DNA from: Halorarius halobius
Lineage (GTDB): Archaea > Halobacteriota > Halobacteria > Halobacteriales > Haloarculaceae
Assembly (NCBI RefSeq): GCF_024298865.1
Contig: NZ_CP101164.1
Location: forward strand, 103,502-167,501
Reading direction: 5' to 3'
DNA: 64,000 nucleotides
This document shows, one piece after another, positions 51,874 to 60,460 of this stretch. Position 1 is the stretch's first letter. Each line of letters starts with the position of its first letter. The position numbers and the translations under genes were made by a program. Below the pieces are notes generated by a model that was not told where the DNA came from, made no database searches, and worked only from the letters and a program-made list of their open reading frames with translations.

Positions 51874-53835
51874 ATGCCAGAGGACTTTCTTGGGAGTATA
51901 GAGTTCTCGTCAGAATCAGACGACCGAACTCCCGAGGAATTCATCGATCTAGCCCACGACCCCGACATACTGTATTACCATATCCAGGACTCCAAGCAGA
52001 AACTCGACCGAGGGGTCGAGGTAGATACTGATGGGAAAGACGATGAAGTCATCGTCCACTCGAAGGTCGAGGTTTTCCAGTCTGTGATGCAGTATGTGGA
52101 AGCGTTCAGTATCTACTATCTCGCCTACATCAAGGGTCGGGAGGACTTAGTAAAGTACCTCATATCCACCTACCCAAGAGAGGTGAAGTCGTTCTACACC
52201 AAACTCAATGATGGAGAAGTTGCGGAGTACCTAGACAAACACGATATCGAGGCTGATTACCGGGACCTCTTAGAATCACTGTTTGGCTACCGATTCATCA
52301 CAGAGGACGTAGACGATGAGCAGTTAGAACAGATAGATCTCGACGAGTTATCGGCAGATTCGATTGATGACCTCGTTGAGCAGTCGGCCGAGATTCTGGA
52401 TGGCCAGATTCAGGATATCGGGGACTTCTATCTCGAATTCGGGAATGCGTATAACGCAGTCAAACACGGGAATCGGATAATCCCCCAGACAGACAACGAG
52501 TTCCAGATATCGAGAGAAAGGGAGGAGGATGTAGATGTCGCGATTGACCTTGATTTCGCGCTCTTTCTTTGCAAGCACGAGGATAAGGCCTACTTGACCG
52601 GAATCCCGGTTGACCACCTCCTTGAGCACTCGCTGGACATAGCTGAACGTGTTCACGACCTCTTCACGTATCTCAGGCGAATAGCAAAGGCGGCGATTGA
52701 GGAGGAATGTGAGTTCAGCGTTCCGTTCTACGGTCCTTCAGACGGTGAGGACTCACCGCTGAGATGGGTGAAAGTCTGGAATGAGCATAGTGTGCTTATT
52801 CTTCCGCGGACAGAGGAGATTGCGGAGCTTCTGGCAGAATCCACATCTGAACGTACCGTTGCCGGTCGTCTCCGTTTGGACGGGAGGACCCTCCAGATAA
52901 TCACTGAAAACGAAGATTCCGTATCTCCAGAGTATCCTGTAATGGTAACGCTGGAACAGCAGGGGGTTCAGGGGCTGACCCCTCAGCCGCTCTTTGGTCT
53001 CAACTTCACGTTCACTCTGAACGTGATCGATGTCGAGCAGTACTACGACCTTCTCGAGCTGGAGGATATCCAGGAGGGGGAGGGTGTCGACAACACAGAG
53101 CTCCACGATAAGGATCGAGGGGAAGAGTTCGAGGTAGGCTCGCCAACCTCGTTCAACATTCCCTCCATCTATGATCCGTTTGAACGGGAGGTCATTGAAC
53201 AGCTGTACTATCTGCAGTTGGTCACAGACACGAAAATCCCGGTCCCTCTCGAAATGGCTGAGTCTCACGCCGAGGTTATCCGGGAGGCGATTGAGGCGGA
53301 TCTCGAACGGGATGATGCAATAGAAGCTGTTGAAAGTCTCCGCGAAATCGGGGAGGATGCCGTGGTCACTGGAGTCTATGTTGACCGTGTTACTCGAGCG
53401 GCGGACAGGTTAGAGTCCGAGCTAGTAGGGAGTATCTGGGGTGCGTTCGATTTCGGGTTTGAGTTCGAGAGCGACGAGATGGCTGAAGAGTTCGAACAGG
53501 AATGGGGTGAAGAAGGCGATGAGTTCACCATTGGCCTCGAAGGGTATTCAGGGTCCTTCGACGAGTTAGTTCAGGAGTTGCAGAAGGATGTAGACGATGT
53601 CGAACCCTTCATTGACGCTCTATCAATCAGAAACGACAGAACTCAGCCACCGGACATCCTGGTCAATTACTCTATTGGAGAGTGCAGATTCTGGTATACC
53701 GAGCACTCCCTTCGTGTCCAGGTCATTGATGAAGAGGCTGGCCACGGCCCCATCGAGTGCGAGCTTTGTGGCGAAGTGACAATGGACGTTCAGACTCATC
53801 TATCCGAGGACTGTGAAGCAGACCCGTTCGCTTGA
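51874..53835 (+). CDS. Large hypothetical protein with HEPN-like segment and C-terminal zinc finger
   Basis: 653 residues. The N-terminal 215 residues are helical and contain YLEFGNAYNAVKHGNRIIP (about 189-207), similar to the polar-His segment of HEPN-type RNase or nucleic-acid-binding proteins (weak). The centre is mixed. The end has CELCGEVTMDVQTHLSEDCE (about 629-648), a C-x2-C-x10-H-x4-C zinc finger. The gene converges with the minus-strand PIN gene and has a strong TATA box of its own. Placement beside a PIN/Panacea pair and a short Argonaute pair makes a defence role plausible. Not a named family to me. Confidence 0.6.
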   Translation: MPEDFLGSIEFSSESDDRTPEEFIDLAHDPDILYYHIQDSKQKLDRGVEVDTDGKDDEVIVHSKVEVFQSVMQYVEAFSIYYLAYIKGREDLVKYLISTYPREVKSFYTKLNDGEVAEYLDKHDIEADYRDLLESLFGYRFITEDVDDEQLEQIDLDELSADSIDDLVEQSAEILDGQIQDIGDFYLEFGNAYNAVKHGNRIIPQTDNEFQISREREEDVDVAIDLDFALFLCKHEDKAYLTGIPVDHLLEHSLDIAERVHDLFTYLRRIAKAAIEEECEFSVPFYGPSDGEDSPLRWVKVWNEHSVLILPRTEEIAELLAESTSERTVAGRLRLDGRTLQIITENEDSVSPEYPVMVTLEQQGVQGLTPQPLFGLNFTFTLNVIDVEQYYDLLELEDIQEGEGVDNTELHDKDRGEEFEVGSPTSFNIPSIYDPFEREVIEQLYYLQLVTDTKIPVPLEMAESHAEVIREAIEADLERDDAIEAVESLREIGEDAVVTGVYVDRVTRAADRLESELVGSIWGAFDFGFEFESDEMAEEFEQEWGEEGDEFTIGLEGYSGSFDELVQELQKDVDDVEPFIDALSIRNDRTQPPDILVNYSIGECRFWYTEHSLRVQVIDEEAGHGPIECELCGEVTMDVQTHLSEDCEADPFA

Positions 53836-53856
53836 ATCCTGTCCAGACTACAAGGG

Positions 53857-54633
53857 CTAGTCGTCCAGGTCCAGTCCTGCGGTAGGCTTCTCTTCGCCCG
53901 CGAACGTCTCCAACAAGTACAGGACGCTGAACCCGAGGTTCTCATGGATCCACTCTTGGTTCGAGTAGATGTCCGTGAAGTCGCCAGTCACGAAATGGCT
54001 GATACCAATCTCCTTCTTCAGGAACACGGCATCACAGATCAACGCGATATCCGCCGTGTTCTTCATACGGACCGGCCACTCTTTCAACCGGCGCTCCACA
54101 TCAGGGTACTCTCGGTCCCGAACCGGTTCCAGATAGACACGGGCCTCAATCTGGTCCTTGTGCTTAATCGACCGCTCCATCAAGACGTCCTTCAGCTTCC
54201 GAGCAGCCTCACGTGCCGTCCGCCGAGTGAGCTCGCCCTCCTTCTCGAAATACCACTCAAAGTACTTCTGGAGCCGTGGCCGCACCTCCTTCTCCTCGGA
54301 CTCTCTCATGTCGAACCGGTCGACGTACTCATCCATCACCGTCTCAATATCCAGCTCCTCGTCCCGGTAGGTTTGCAGCCGCTTCCCGAACTGCCTCAGC
54401 TTCAACCGGAGCTTCGCCCGCTTTTCCCCGTACAGGCCTTCGTCCCGGTCTAACCGGATGTCGGCGGAACGCCGACTGTTGTCCCCGGTACTGGAGCAGT
54501 ACTCGTAGACGGCGTTCTTCCCGGTGTAGATCGTATTGTCGGTGTCGAACAATCGTTTGGCGTCAGGGTACCACCGGTCGTTGATGAAGGTGAGTCCGAT
54601 AAGGCAGTTGGTGTCTACGAAGTACCGGGTCAT
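53857..54633 (-). CDS. PIN-domain protein, likely toxin or nuclease
   Basis: 258 residues on the minus strand. PIN acidic sites: YFVDTNCLIG (about 4-13), AVYEYC (about 42), NTADIALICDAVF (about 194-206) and FVTGDFTDIY (about 216-225). The long helical insert between them (about 60-185) is larger than in VapC toxins and very charged. It begins 13 bases after the Panacea-domain gene on the same strand, so the two are probably co-expressed. By family precedent the PIN protein would be an RNase toxin and the Panacea protein its antitoxin. Confidence 0.75.
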   Translation of the reverse strand: MTRYFVDTNCLIGLTFINDRWYPDAKRLFDTDNTIYTGKNAVYEYCSSTGDNSRRSADIRLDRDEGLYGEKRAKLRLKLRQFGKRLQTYRDEELDIETVMDEYVDRFDMRESEEKEVRPRLQKYFEWYFEKEGELTRRTAREAARKLKDVLMERSIKHKDQIEARVYLEPVRDREYPDVERRLKEWPVRMKNTADIALICDAVFLKKEIGISHFVTGDFTDIYSNQEWIHENLGFSVLYLLETFAGEEKPTAGLDLDD

Positions 54634-54646
54634 GGAGGAAAGGCGG

Positions 54647-55516
54647 TTAAGAGGTGGGTGAAAGACCGAGGAGGGCGATTGCAGCTCCGTCAGCGGCTTC
54701 GGACACTACCTGGTTCCTTTCCAAGTCTGTGTGTAGGCGGGAGCGTTCTCGCTCGATCAGTTCGAGTTCCTTCCGGATGTCCTCTTGGCGGCCTTCGAGG
54801 TCCTGCGTGTCCAGTTCCTCAGCGATCTCTTCCGGGGTCAACCCGGTGTTTTCGCGTTGGGCAAGGTCGATGCAGAAGATAGTCCAGAACAATTCGGAGA
54901 CTTTCAATGCTTTCTGAGGCCTGTATTCCTCGGCGTCAAGTTCTGCGATGACGACCGAATACCAGAGATCTAGGTCCTCCTCCAGCCACGGATAGTCGTC
55001 GACCGGGAACGAATCGACGATATCGAAGACTGTGTCGATGACTGCTTCCCAGCTTGAGTCTACTTCAGGGTAATCTGGTTTATCGTCGATAGCGTCACTG
55101 AGCTGTTTGTCGAGTCGCCGATAGTGGCGCTGGACGTTGTAAGGCGCGTCCTCATACATGTCATCGGTCAGCCCCTCTGTATTTTGTTCGTACAGACGGT
55201 TGAGTGCTCGAGAGAGTGCGAGACGAGCCTTTGTTTCCTCCTCCTGGGGAAGGCTGACCTGGGCAGCTGAACGGCCGCAACGGACTTCTCGGCCACCGTC
55301 ACTCCAGTCAACTGTAACCGGGGACCCACCGATCTTCGCCATGGTTCCGAACTTGTACCAGAAGTGCTGGATATCCGTGTCCAACCCGACATCATCGAGT
55401 TCCTTGTCAGCGAAGTAGAGCAGTTTGTAGAAGGTCTTGGGGCGTAACGGATTCGAGTAGAATCTCTCATCCAAGAGAAGGGCCGTTACCTCCCCTACGC
55501 TCAGTGTAGAGGTCAT
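54647..55516 (-). CDS. Panacea (DUF4065/SocA-like) antitoxin
   Basis: 289 residues on the minus strand. KTFYKLLYFADKELDDVG followed by IQHFWYKFGTMAKI (about 28-63) matches the Panacea/DUF4065/SocA signature, in which helices scaffold contacts to a toxin. The C-terminal third has a coiled coil (IRKELELIERERSRLHTDLE, about 251-270). Panacea antitoxins are known to neutralise many unrelated toxins, and a PIN partner is plausible. It is divergent from the short Argonaute operon, with 161 bases between starts, so the two units may share regulation. Confidence 0.68.
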   Translation of the reverse strand: MTSTLSVGEVTALLLDERFYSNPLRPKTFYKLLYFADKELDDVGLDTDIQHFWYKFGTMAKIGGSPVTVDWSDGGREVRCGRSAAQVSLPQEEETKARLALSRALNRLYEQNTEGLTDDMYEDAPYNVQRHYRRLDKQLSDAIDDKPDYPEVDSSWEAVIDTVFDIVDSFPVDDYPWLEEDLDLWYSVVIAELDAEEYRPQKALKVSELFWTIFCIDLAQRENTGLTPEEIAEELDTQDLEGRQEDIRKELELIERERSRLHTDLERNQVVSEAADGAAIALLGLSPTS

Positions 55517-55677
55517 GCTTATTCGAGGCTAACAGCACCCTATCTAATGACTGTATTGAAAACAGTGAATCTGAATCTTGAGTCTCCAAAACCTGGCCAG
55601 GCATCCAATTCTTGGCCTGAATCTGGTCACTGCGACGAAATGATTTAGGTACTCCATTGTGTCCCCAGAGCATAGTG
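55517..55677. promoter_or_regulatory. Divergent promoter region of the PIN/Panacea and Argonaute operons
   Basis: A TATA-like tttaggt at 55643-55649 lies about 30 bases upstream of the GTG at 55678, fitting a leaderless transcript for the nuclease-APAZ gene. The minus-strand direction towards 55516 has an AT-rich stretch at about 55535-55560. No hairpin or dyad of the backbone type. Confidence 0.4.
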
Positions 55678-57063
55678 GTGCTCACCAATCTCCTCGGGGA
55701 ACGCGAGGCCCTTGCTAAGAACTCGGAAATCTACGGCGACAAAGTCCAGGAGTACATGGAGGCGATGGGATACTACATCACAGAAACCTCACCCACCCAT
55801 GGCGGACTAGTCGACCAGAAATACGAGCTTCCAGAGATCCGGGGAGATCGAGAGGTTTGGGTCGAACTCAAGTGGACCGACCAGCGCCGTCACGGGAAGA
55901 AATTCCTTGAAGAGATGGGGAAGTACTTCCTTCACTACATGGACCGGCCTCCTGAGAAACGGTTCGACGTGGCCATCTTCGGGCGGAACCTCGAGAACTT
56001 CAACGAGTGGCGGAAGATCTTCGACGTCACCAAGCAGACCGACGAGGCAATCCAGGAGTTCTATGACCGGGTCTGCGAGAACGACAAGCTCTCGGACGAT
56101 CACCGCAGGAAGATTAAGAGCTATCCGATGGACGATTTCGAGGAGTTCTTGAGTGATACCCACGTCTATCAGGCCGACTACGACTCGCTCTTGATGAAGA
56201 TCGAGGAGTTCGAGAAGGATGACCGGTTCAAACCGGACTTCTTCCAGCGTGAGGCTGAACCCATCACCGGGAACGAGGAGCTGACCACGAACCTCGTCGA
56301 GATAACAGAGTACCCTGAAACCTTGTATATCGGCGATCAGGTAGAGGGTGCGACTCAGCAGGTTGCATTCAAGCTACGTCCCTTCACGGTACCGACGTGG
56401 TTCAAGTCGAACAAGGTGTACAGCCTGTTACCGCCGGAGGAAATGTCGAGAGCGGTCAAACAGTTCATCGCTCCAGAGACCGTTGAGGAGACCGGGTTCC
56501 GGTCGTGGGTGGAAGTCGACCAGGCGAACGCCGATATCGGGAAACGACTGATCCGAGCCGTTGTCCTCTCCAAGGGTGAAAACCGTGGCTGCATCGCGAT
56601 AAACTACCGAGGTGACTACCACCTCTACTTCCCTCACGAAGACTCCGAGGAGGAAGTCCGGGAAGAGGAAGGTCGACAGGTCACTAGGTACTTCGGTGAC
56701 GGAGACTCCCCGTTCTTCCGTCACCACTCACTCCGCATCGACGCCCTCGAATACTCGGGTCAGTACTTCCTTACGCTGAAACCAGCGATCCTGTTCACCT
56801 CCAACGGGAAGGAGAACCGTATAACCGGTGAACAAGCCAAACCGTTGCACGACAGGTTCAGCCCCAGTCGACACGGGAACAACCGGAAAACACGGAGCCG
56901 GATCAACCACTGGTGGAAAATCCTAGACTATGGGGACTCGAAACAGGACGAGCTGGATATCGGGACTGAACCCGTGATGCTTGATGTCAACAAAAGACCG
57001 CCCAGAGACACCGATGAACGGGATGACACCATGCAGAACAAGTGGTTAGGGGAGTTCCAATGA
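55678..57063 (+). CDS. Nuclease-APAZ partner of short Argonaute (SPARDA-like)
   Basis: 461 residues from GTG 55678; GTG 55675 and TTG 55657 are alternatives, and no ATG is available until 55756. The N-terminal domain (about 1-110) has GDREVWVELKWTDQR, a D...E-x-K arrangement of PD-(D/E)xK nucleases, followed by a helical KKFLEEMGKYFLHYMD. From about residue 190 the sequence fits an APAZ domain (PFTVPTWFKSNKVYSLLPPE ... FSPSRHGNNRKTRSR ... HWW). Nuclease-APAZ proteins complex with short pAgo; in SPARDA-type systems guide-directed target sensing unleashes indiscriminate DNA/RNA degradation. The start of the Argonaute gene overlaps the stop by ATGA. Confidence 0.72.
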   Translation: MLTNLLGEREALAKNSEIYGDKVQEYMEAMGYYITETSPTHGGLVDQKYELPEIRGDREVWVELKWTDQRRHGKKFLEEMGKYFLHYMDRPPEKRFDVAIFGRNLENFNEWRKIFDVTKQTDEAIQEFYDRVCENDKLSDDHRRKIKSYPMDDFEEFLSDTHVYQADYDSLLMKIEEFEKDDRFKPDFFQREAEPITGNEELTTNLVEITEYPETLYIGDQVEGATQQVAFKLRPFTVPTWFKSNKVYSLLPPEEMSRAVKQFIAPETVEETGFRSWVEVDQANADIGKRLIRAVVLSKGENRGCIAINYRGDYHLYFPHEDSEEEVREEEGRQVTRYFGDGDSPFFRHHSLRIDALEYSGQYFLTLKPAILFTSNGKENRITGEQAKPLHDRFSPSRHGNNRKTRSRINHWWKILDYGDSKQDELDIGTEPVMLDVNKRPPRDTDERDDTMQNKWLGEFQ

Positions 57064-58478
57064 ACGAATTCACTGCTGAAGTCCTCGACGAACCTGGCTT
57101 GATGTTCGCCAACGGTGAGGAGGCCATCGACCCGCGAGTCGGGTTAATGGAATACGGGCCGAGAACACCCTCTGGTAAGTCCGAGCATCAGGTCATCAAC
57201 ATCGGGTACATCGGGTCTGGCCGATCTCTCGGCGCAATCGAGAAACTGTTCAAGGACATGGAGCTGGCGATCACCGCGGACGAAGACAAATCGAAGCGGT
57301 GGAAGCCGCCTTTCCCGGGACTGGGTGAGCGGTCACCGTTGAACATCACGTTCAACACCCAGAAGCGGTGGCGGCAGACGATTACACGAGGGGAGATCCG
57401 GGATCTGAAACAGATCCGCAGCCAGAAGGACCGTTTGGAAGAGGCCGTCGAGATCATCAAAATCAATCTCGAAGTCCTATACTCGAAAGAGACGCCGCCT
57501 GACGTTGTTTTCATTGCGATTCCTGAAGCGATGTGGGATGCGTGTACTCCGTCGCACCAGGATCATGCGCGGATGCAGTCAGAGACCAGCGACTTCCACA
57601 ACCGCATCAAGCTGTTAGGGATGGAGGTCGGGGTACCGACGCAATTGATGCAGCCGAAGACCCTCCGCGGTGAGGACGTCCAGGACAAATCCGAGATCGC
57701 CTGGAACATCGCGGTCGGAACACTGTACAAGGCACAGCGCGGCCATCCCTGGAAACTAACCGAGCTGGAGGACGGGACGTGCTTCGCCGGGATCTCCTTC
57801 TACAAAGAGCGAGGCGGAGACCAATCCCGGACACGGACAGCGATGGCCCAAGTCTTCCTGGAGACAGGAGAGAACTTCATCCTCCGAGGCGACCCCGTCG
57901 AAGGAGAGAAGCATGGCCCTGGGAACAACCATCTCGCGGAGGACGACGCCGAGCGGCTGGTCAAGAAGATTCTCAGGCACTACCGTAACCACAAGAAGAC
58001 CGAGCCGCGACGGCTGGTGCTTCACAAGCGGTCAGAGTTCAGGGAAGAGGAGCGAGAGGGATTCATCAAAGGTGCGGGGAACATTGAGTTGATGGACTTC
58101 GTCAAGGTCCGCGAACGGCACCCTGTCCGGGCGTTGAGTTCCGGGATCTATCCGGCGCTTCGAGGAACGATGGTCTCCGCACCGAACAACGAGGAGCATT
58201 ACCTGTACACAAAGGGGTACATCCCGGCCTTGTCGACGTATCCAGCCTCGAATATTCCCGAGCCTATCGTGGTCAAGCCGGATCCAGAAGTCAGTGATTC
58301 TTCGCCACAGAAACTGTGCCGTGAAATGCTGGCGTTCACGAAACTGGACTGGAACACTTCGGACTTCTGTACGAAGCTCCCGGTCACGATCGGGATCTCG
58401 GATGCTGTGGGGAACATCCTGGCTGAGGCTGAAGCCCAGAACACGAGTCTCGATATCCATTATTATCACTACATGTAG
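57060..58478 (+). CDS. Short prokaryotic Argonaute (MID-PIWI, catalytically inactive)
   Basis: 472 residues from ATG 57060, translationally coupled to the nuclease-APAZ gene. PIWI features: DVVFIAIPEAMWDACTP (about 149-165), CFAGISFYKERGG (about 241-253), RRLVLHKRSEFREEE (about 318-332), YLYTKGYIPALSTYP (about 381-395) and LAFTKLDWNTSDFCTKLPVT (about 428-447), the usual short-pAgo C-terminal pattern. The strand that carries the first catalytic Asp in active Argonautes reads GISF here, so slicing is unlikely. As in other short pAgos it would bind a guide, detect foreign nucleic acid and activate its partner. No N/PAZ domains, as expected. Confidence 0.8.
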   Translation: MNEFTAEVLDEPGLMFANGEEAIDPRVGLMEYGPRTPSGKSEHQVINIGYIGSGRSLGAIEKLFKDMELAITADEDKSKRWKPPFPGLGERSPLNITFNTQKRWRQTITRGEIRDLKQIRSQKDRLEEAVEIIKINLEVLYSKETPPDVVFIAIPEAMWDACTPSHQDHARMQSETSDFHNRIKLLGMEVGVPTQLMQPKTLRGEDVQDKSEIAWNIAVGTLYKAQRGHPWKLTELEDGTCFAGISFYKERGGDQSRTRTAMAQVFLETGENFILRGDPVEGEKHGPGNNHLAEDDAERLVKKILRHYRNHKKTEPRRLVLHKRSEFREEEREGFIKGAGNIELMDFVKVRERHPVRALSSGIYPALRGTMVSAPNNEEHYLYTKGYIPALSTYPASNIPEPIVVKPDPEVSDSSPQKLCREMLAFTKLDWNTSDFCTKLPVTIGISDAVGNILAEAEAQNTSLDIHYYHYM

Positions 58479-58530
58479 CAAACCGGGCGAGTTACCCTAC
58501 CCCAACGAAGACAGTAGGCCGGTATAGAAC

Positions 58531-58853
58531 TCACAGACAGTTATACAGCCTTTTAATGGTCCCACCCCCGGCAATTAGTAGGGTCAGGCCACCGAAGATC
58601 CAGATAAACTAGGCGATGTAAATCACAGGCTCCGGTGCCAACCCGATTTGAGTGAAGTACGTGTACAATCAACCGGCTTCCACGATATGGATCGCTGAGT
58701 GAACTCTGCACATCGCAGCGATCGTCATCGGGAACACTAGAATCGATATCAACCCGAGGTCCGACCCGATGAGCAGGTGACTTTCACCATCCAAATACTG
58801 GTGCCGTATCTCCCCAGGTATTGGCAAACCTAGCTCTGTGATCGATGAGCGGC
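58531..58853 (-). pseudogene. Decayed membrane-protein gene
   Basis: Read on the minus strand, a continuous hydrophobic frame runs ELGLPIPGEIRHQYLDGESH, then SDLGLISILVFPMTIAAMC, a stop, then LYTYFTQIGLAPEPVIYIA, a second stop, then FIWIFGGLTLLIAGGGTIKR. Two in-frame stops interrupt what looks like a three-segment membrane protein. No start codon is preserved. It marks the right edge of the Argonaute island; the intergenic region 58479-58945 holds nothing else I can support. Confidence 0.55.
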
Positions 58854-58945
58854 TAGGGCACCATTATTCTGAAAATCACGACTACAACGACTACAGACGG
58901 GCATATTGTTGGTAGCCCTGTCTTGGTATTTAAGACTCCGTATCC

Positions 58946-59422
58946 CTACCCTTCGCTGGCTTTCCCGGCGTACTTCGAGGTCACTTTCCCCCGGCTATCT
59001 CGATATATAATGTAAGTGTACGGACCATGTGGGCAACCCTTGCATCCTGGTCCACACGGGAGCTTCCGTATCTGGACGTGCCCATATCGAGTCAATTCGC
59101 CCTCTGAGAGTTCCTTCAACTCGTCCGTACTCATCTCTTCGAGTTCTTCTTTCGCCGCACGCCGCTTCTTGCGGGAGAGGTTCTGCGGTGGCTTCTCGTC
59201 TGCGACCTCACCCTCTCCGGCCGTTTCATTCGGAGACACCGGCCGTTCCTTGTGCTCGATGAGTTCCTCGCAGTAGTCGGTGACTCGCTCTAGATCGTAC
59301 ACGGTCTGTGCCTGCAGGGGCTCCCACACGCGCTTTGCCAGCCCTTCCGGGGGTGCAGGCATCTCTTCGCCCCTCTCTTCGGGACTGGCGGGAGCGCCAG
59401 CGTCGGGGTCAGGTTCGGGCAT
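58946..59422 (-). CDS. DUF6788-like zinc-binding protein
   Basis: 158 residues on the minus strand. The C-terminal CGPGCKGCPHGPYTYIIYRD (about 121-140), followed by RGKVTSKYAGK, matches the DUF6788 pattern (Cys cluster, H-G-P-Y, aromatic strand, then S-x-Y-x-G). The N-terminal 110 residues are Glu/Pro-rich and helical. Such proteins accompany plasmid and phage genes and have no assigned activity. Its start lies 8 bases from an operator dyad that it shares with the divergent gene at 59521. Confidence 0.65.
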   Translation of the reverse strand: MPEPDPDAGAPASPEERGEEMPAPPEGLAKRVWEPLQAQTVYDLERVTDYCEELIEHKERPVSPNETAGEGEVADEKPPQNLSRKKRRAAKEELEEMSTDELKELSEGELTRYGHVQIRKLPCGPGCKGCPHGPYTYIIYRDSRGKVTSKYAGKASEG

Positions 59423-59429
59423 GCGTTAT

Positions 59430-59464
59430 CCTACGCTACCTTCATACTAATAACGTAACGTAGG
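59430..59464. promoter_or_regulatory. CCTACG inverted repeat (putative operator), copy 5
   Basis: Arms cctacgctac (59430-59439) and gtaacgtagg (59455-59464), 15-base spacer. It lies between divergent genes (minus start 59422, plus start 59521), so it may control both. Confidence 0.65.
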
Positions 59465-59483
59465 GTCGGCAAACCACACCCAG

Positions 59484-59512
59484 TTTGTCGTCTCCCGCTT
59501 CGGTGGAGGGAC
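59484..59512 (+). promoter_or_regulatory. Leader hairpin element, copy 17
   Basis: TTTGTCG with stem CTCC (59492-59495) / GGAG (59505-59508), outer GTC/GAC, loop containing CTTCGGTG, 8 bases before ATG 59521. Confidence 0.65.
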
Positions 59513-59520
59513 TCATCCTG

Positions 59521-59865
59521 ATGGATACTACCACGACCGCACAACATACCCCCGCCACCAGCGACGTCGACGCCAGTATCGCCGCCACCCGCCGTGTGCA
59601 ACATCTCACCGCCGTCGCCCGAGACGCTATCGACGACCCCAGAACCCTCGATGGGGACGCACTTGCGAAGGCCGTCGTCCGAGCACTCCACGACGCACAC
59701 CCTCACATCCGATTCGAGGACGCCCTCGAGCTCGCTGTGATCGTCGAGACGCCTCCCGCCGACTCGTCGACGGTGGAAGCCATCGAATATATTGTCGCAG
59801 ACATCTGTTCTCATCTCGACGAGTGGAACCGCTTCGAGCCACCGGCAATCCCAGGACAAGCATGA
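59521..59865 (+). CDS. Helical hypothetical protein
   Basis: 114 residues from ATG 59521. Nearly all helical after residue 20 (RVQHLTAVARDAIDDPRTLD, then VVRALHDAHPHIRFEDALEL). No recognised domain. The stop overlaps the next ATG (ATGA), so the two proteins are made together. Both have a hairpin leader and dyad upstream. Confidence 0.6.
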   Translation: MDTTTTAQHTPATSDVDASIAATRRVQHLTAVARDAIDDPRTLDGDALAKAVVRALHDAHPHIRFEDALELAVIVETPPADSSTVEAIEYIVADICSHLDEWNRFEPPAIPGQA

Positions 59866-60272
59866 GTGGCGACAAATCGCTCCTCGAACAGCTCCCGCCC
59901 GAGAAACTCCTCGATACACGGAATACGCGGGTTATCACACCTGCAATCGAGATGATGGAAGAGGTCGCGACCGTTGAACTATACATTGAGCACGAGCGGG
60001 CGAACCGTGACCGAGCGGGTATCATTCACCACCTTACCGAGCAAATCGACGCCATCTACGAGGAAAACGGCGAGATCCCGCTTGGAGAACAGGACCAGGA
60101 ACAAGAGCCGGAAGGCGAACATGGAGGAGCCAACGTATCCACCGACGATGTCGAGACGGTTTCATCGATGTCGCCACCGGAAGAGCTGCTTGCGTACATC
60201 CACGACCTCGAGAGTGAGTCAGACGAAGAGATCGCCTCATCGCCCGCGCCACCCACGTGGGATGAGCTTTAA
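59862..60272 (+). CDS. Helical hypothetical protein
   Basis: 136 residues from ATG 59862, coupled to the preceding gene. Residues about 20-75 are a long helix (TPAIEMMEEVATVELYIEHE, then AGIIHHLTEQIDAIYEENG). The remainder is an acidic tail. Possibly a dimeric coiled-coil partner of the preceding product. Not a known family. Confidence 0.6.
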   Translation: MSGDKSLLEQLPPEKLLDTRNTRVITPAIEMMEEVATVELYIEHERANRDRAGIIHHLTEQIDAIYEENGEIPLGEQDQEQEPEGEHGGANVSTDDVETVSSMSPPEELLAYIHDLESESDEEIASSPAPPTWDEL

Positions 60273-60278
60273 CACTCA

Positions 60279-60305
60279 TTTTGTTAACCCCCGAAATCCC
60301 GCGGA
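60279..60305 (+). promoter_or_regulatory. Weak leader hairpin-like element
   Basis: TTTTGTTAACCCCCG followed by imperfect CGCGGAG. The TTTGT and C-run are present but the stem is poor. It lies 156 bases upstream of the TSCPD gene and may be a decayed copy. Confidence 0.35.
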
Positions 60306-60460
60306 GATACGTACATAGAACTGTCATACCCGGTGATTTCTCCGTATGTTCTTAACCTCATCCCGCCCGTATCTCTACCTAGTCGAACGGCGAGATATGT
60401 CGACTGTCGTCACAGCGGAACATCGCCAGACGACCTACAACAAAAAACAGGATTCAACCC

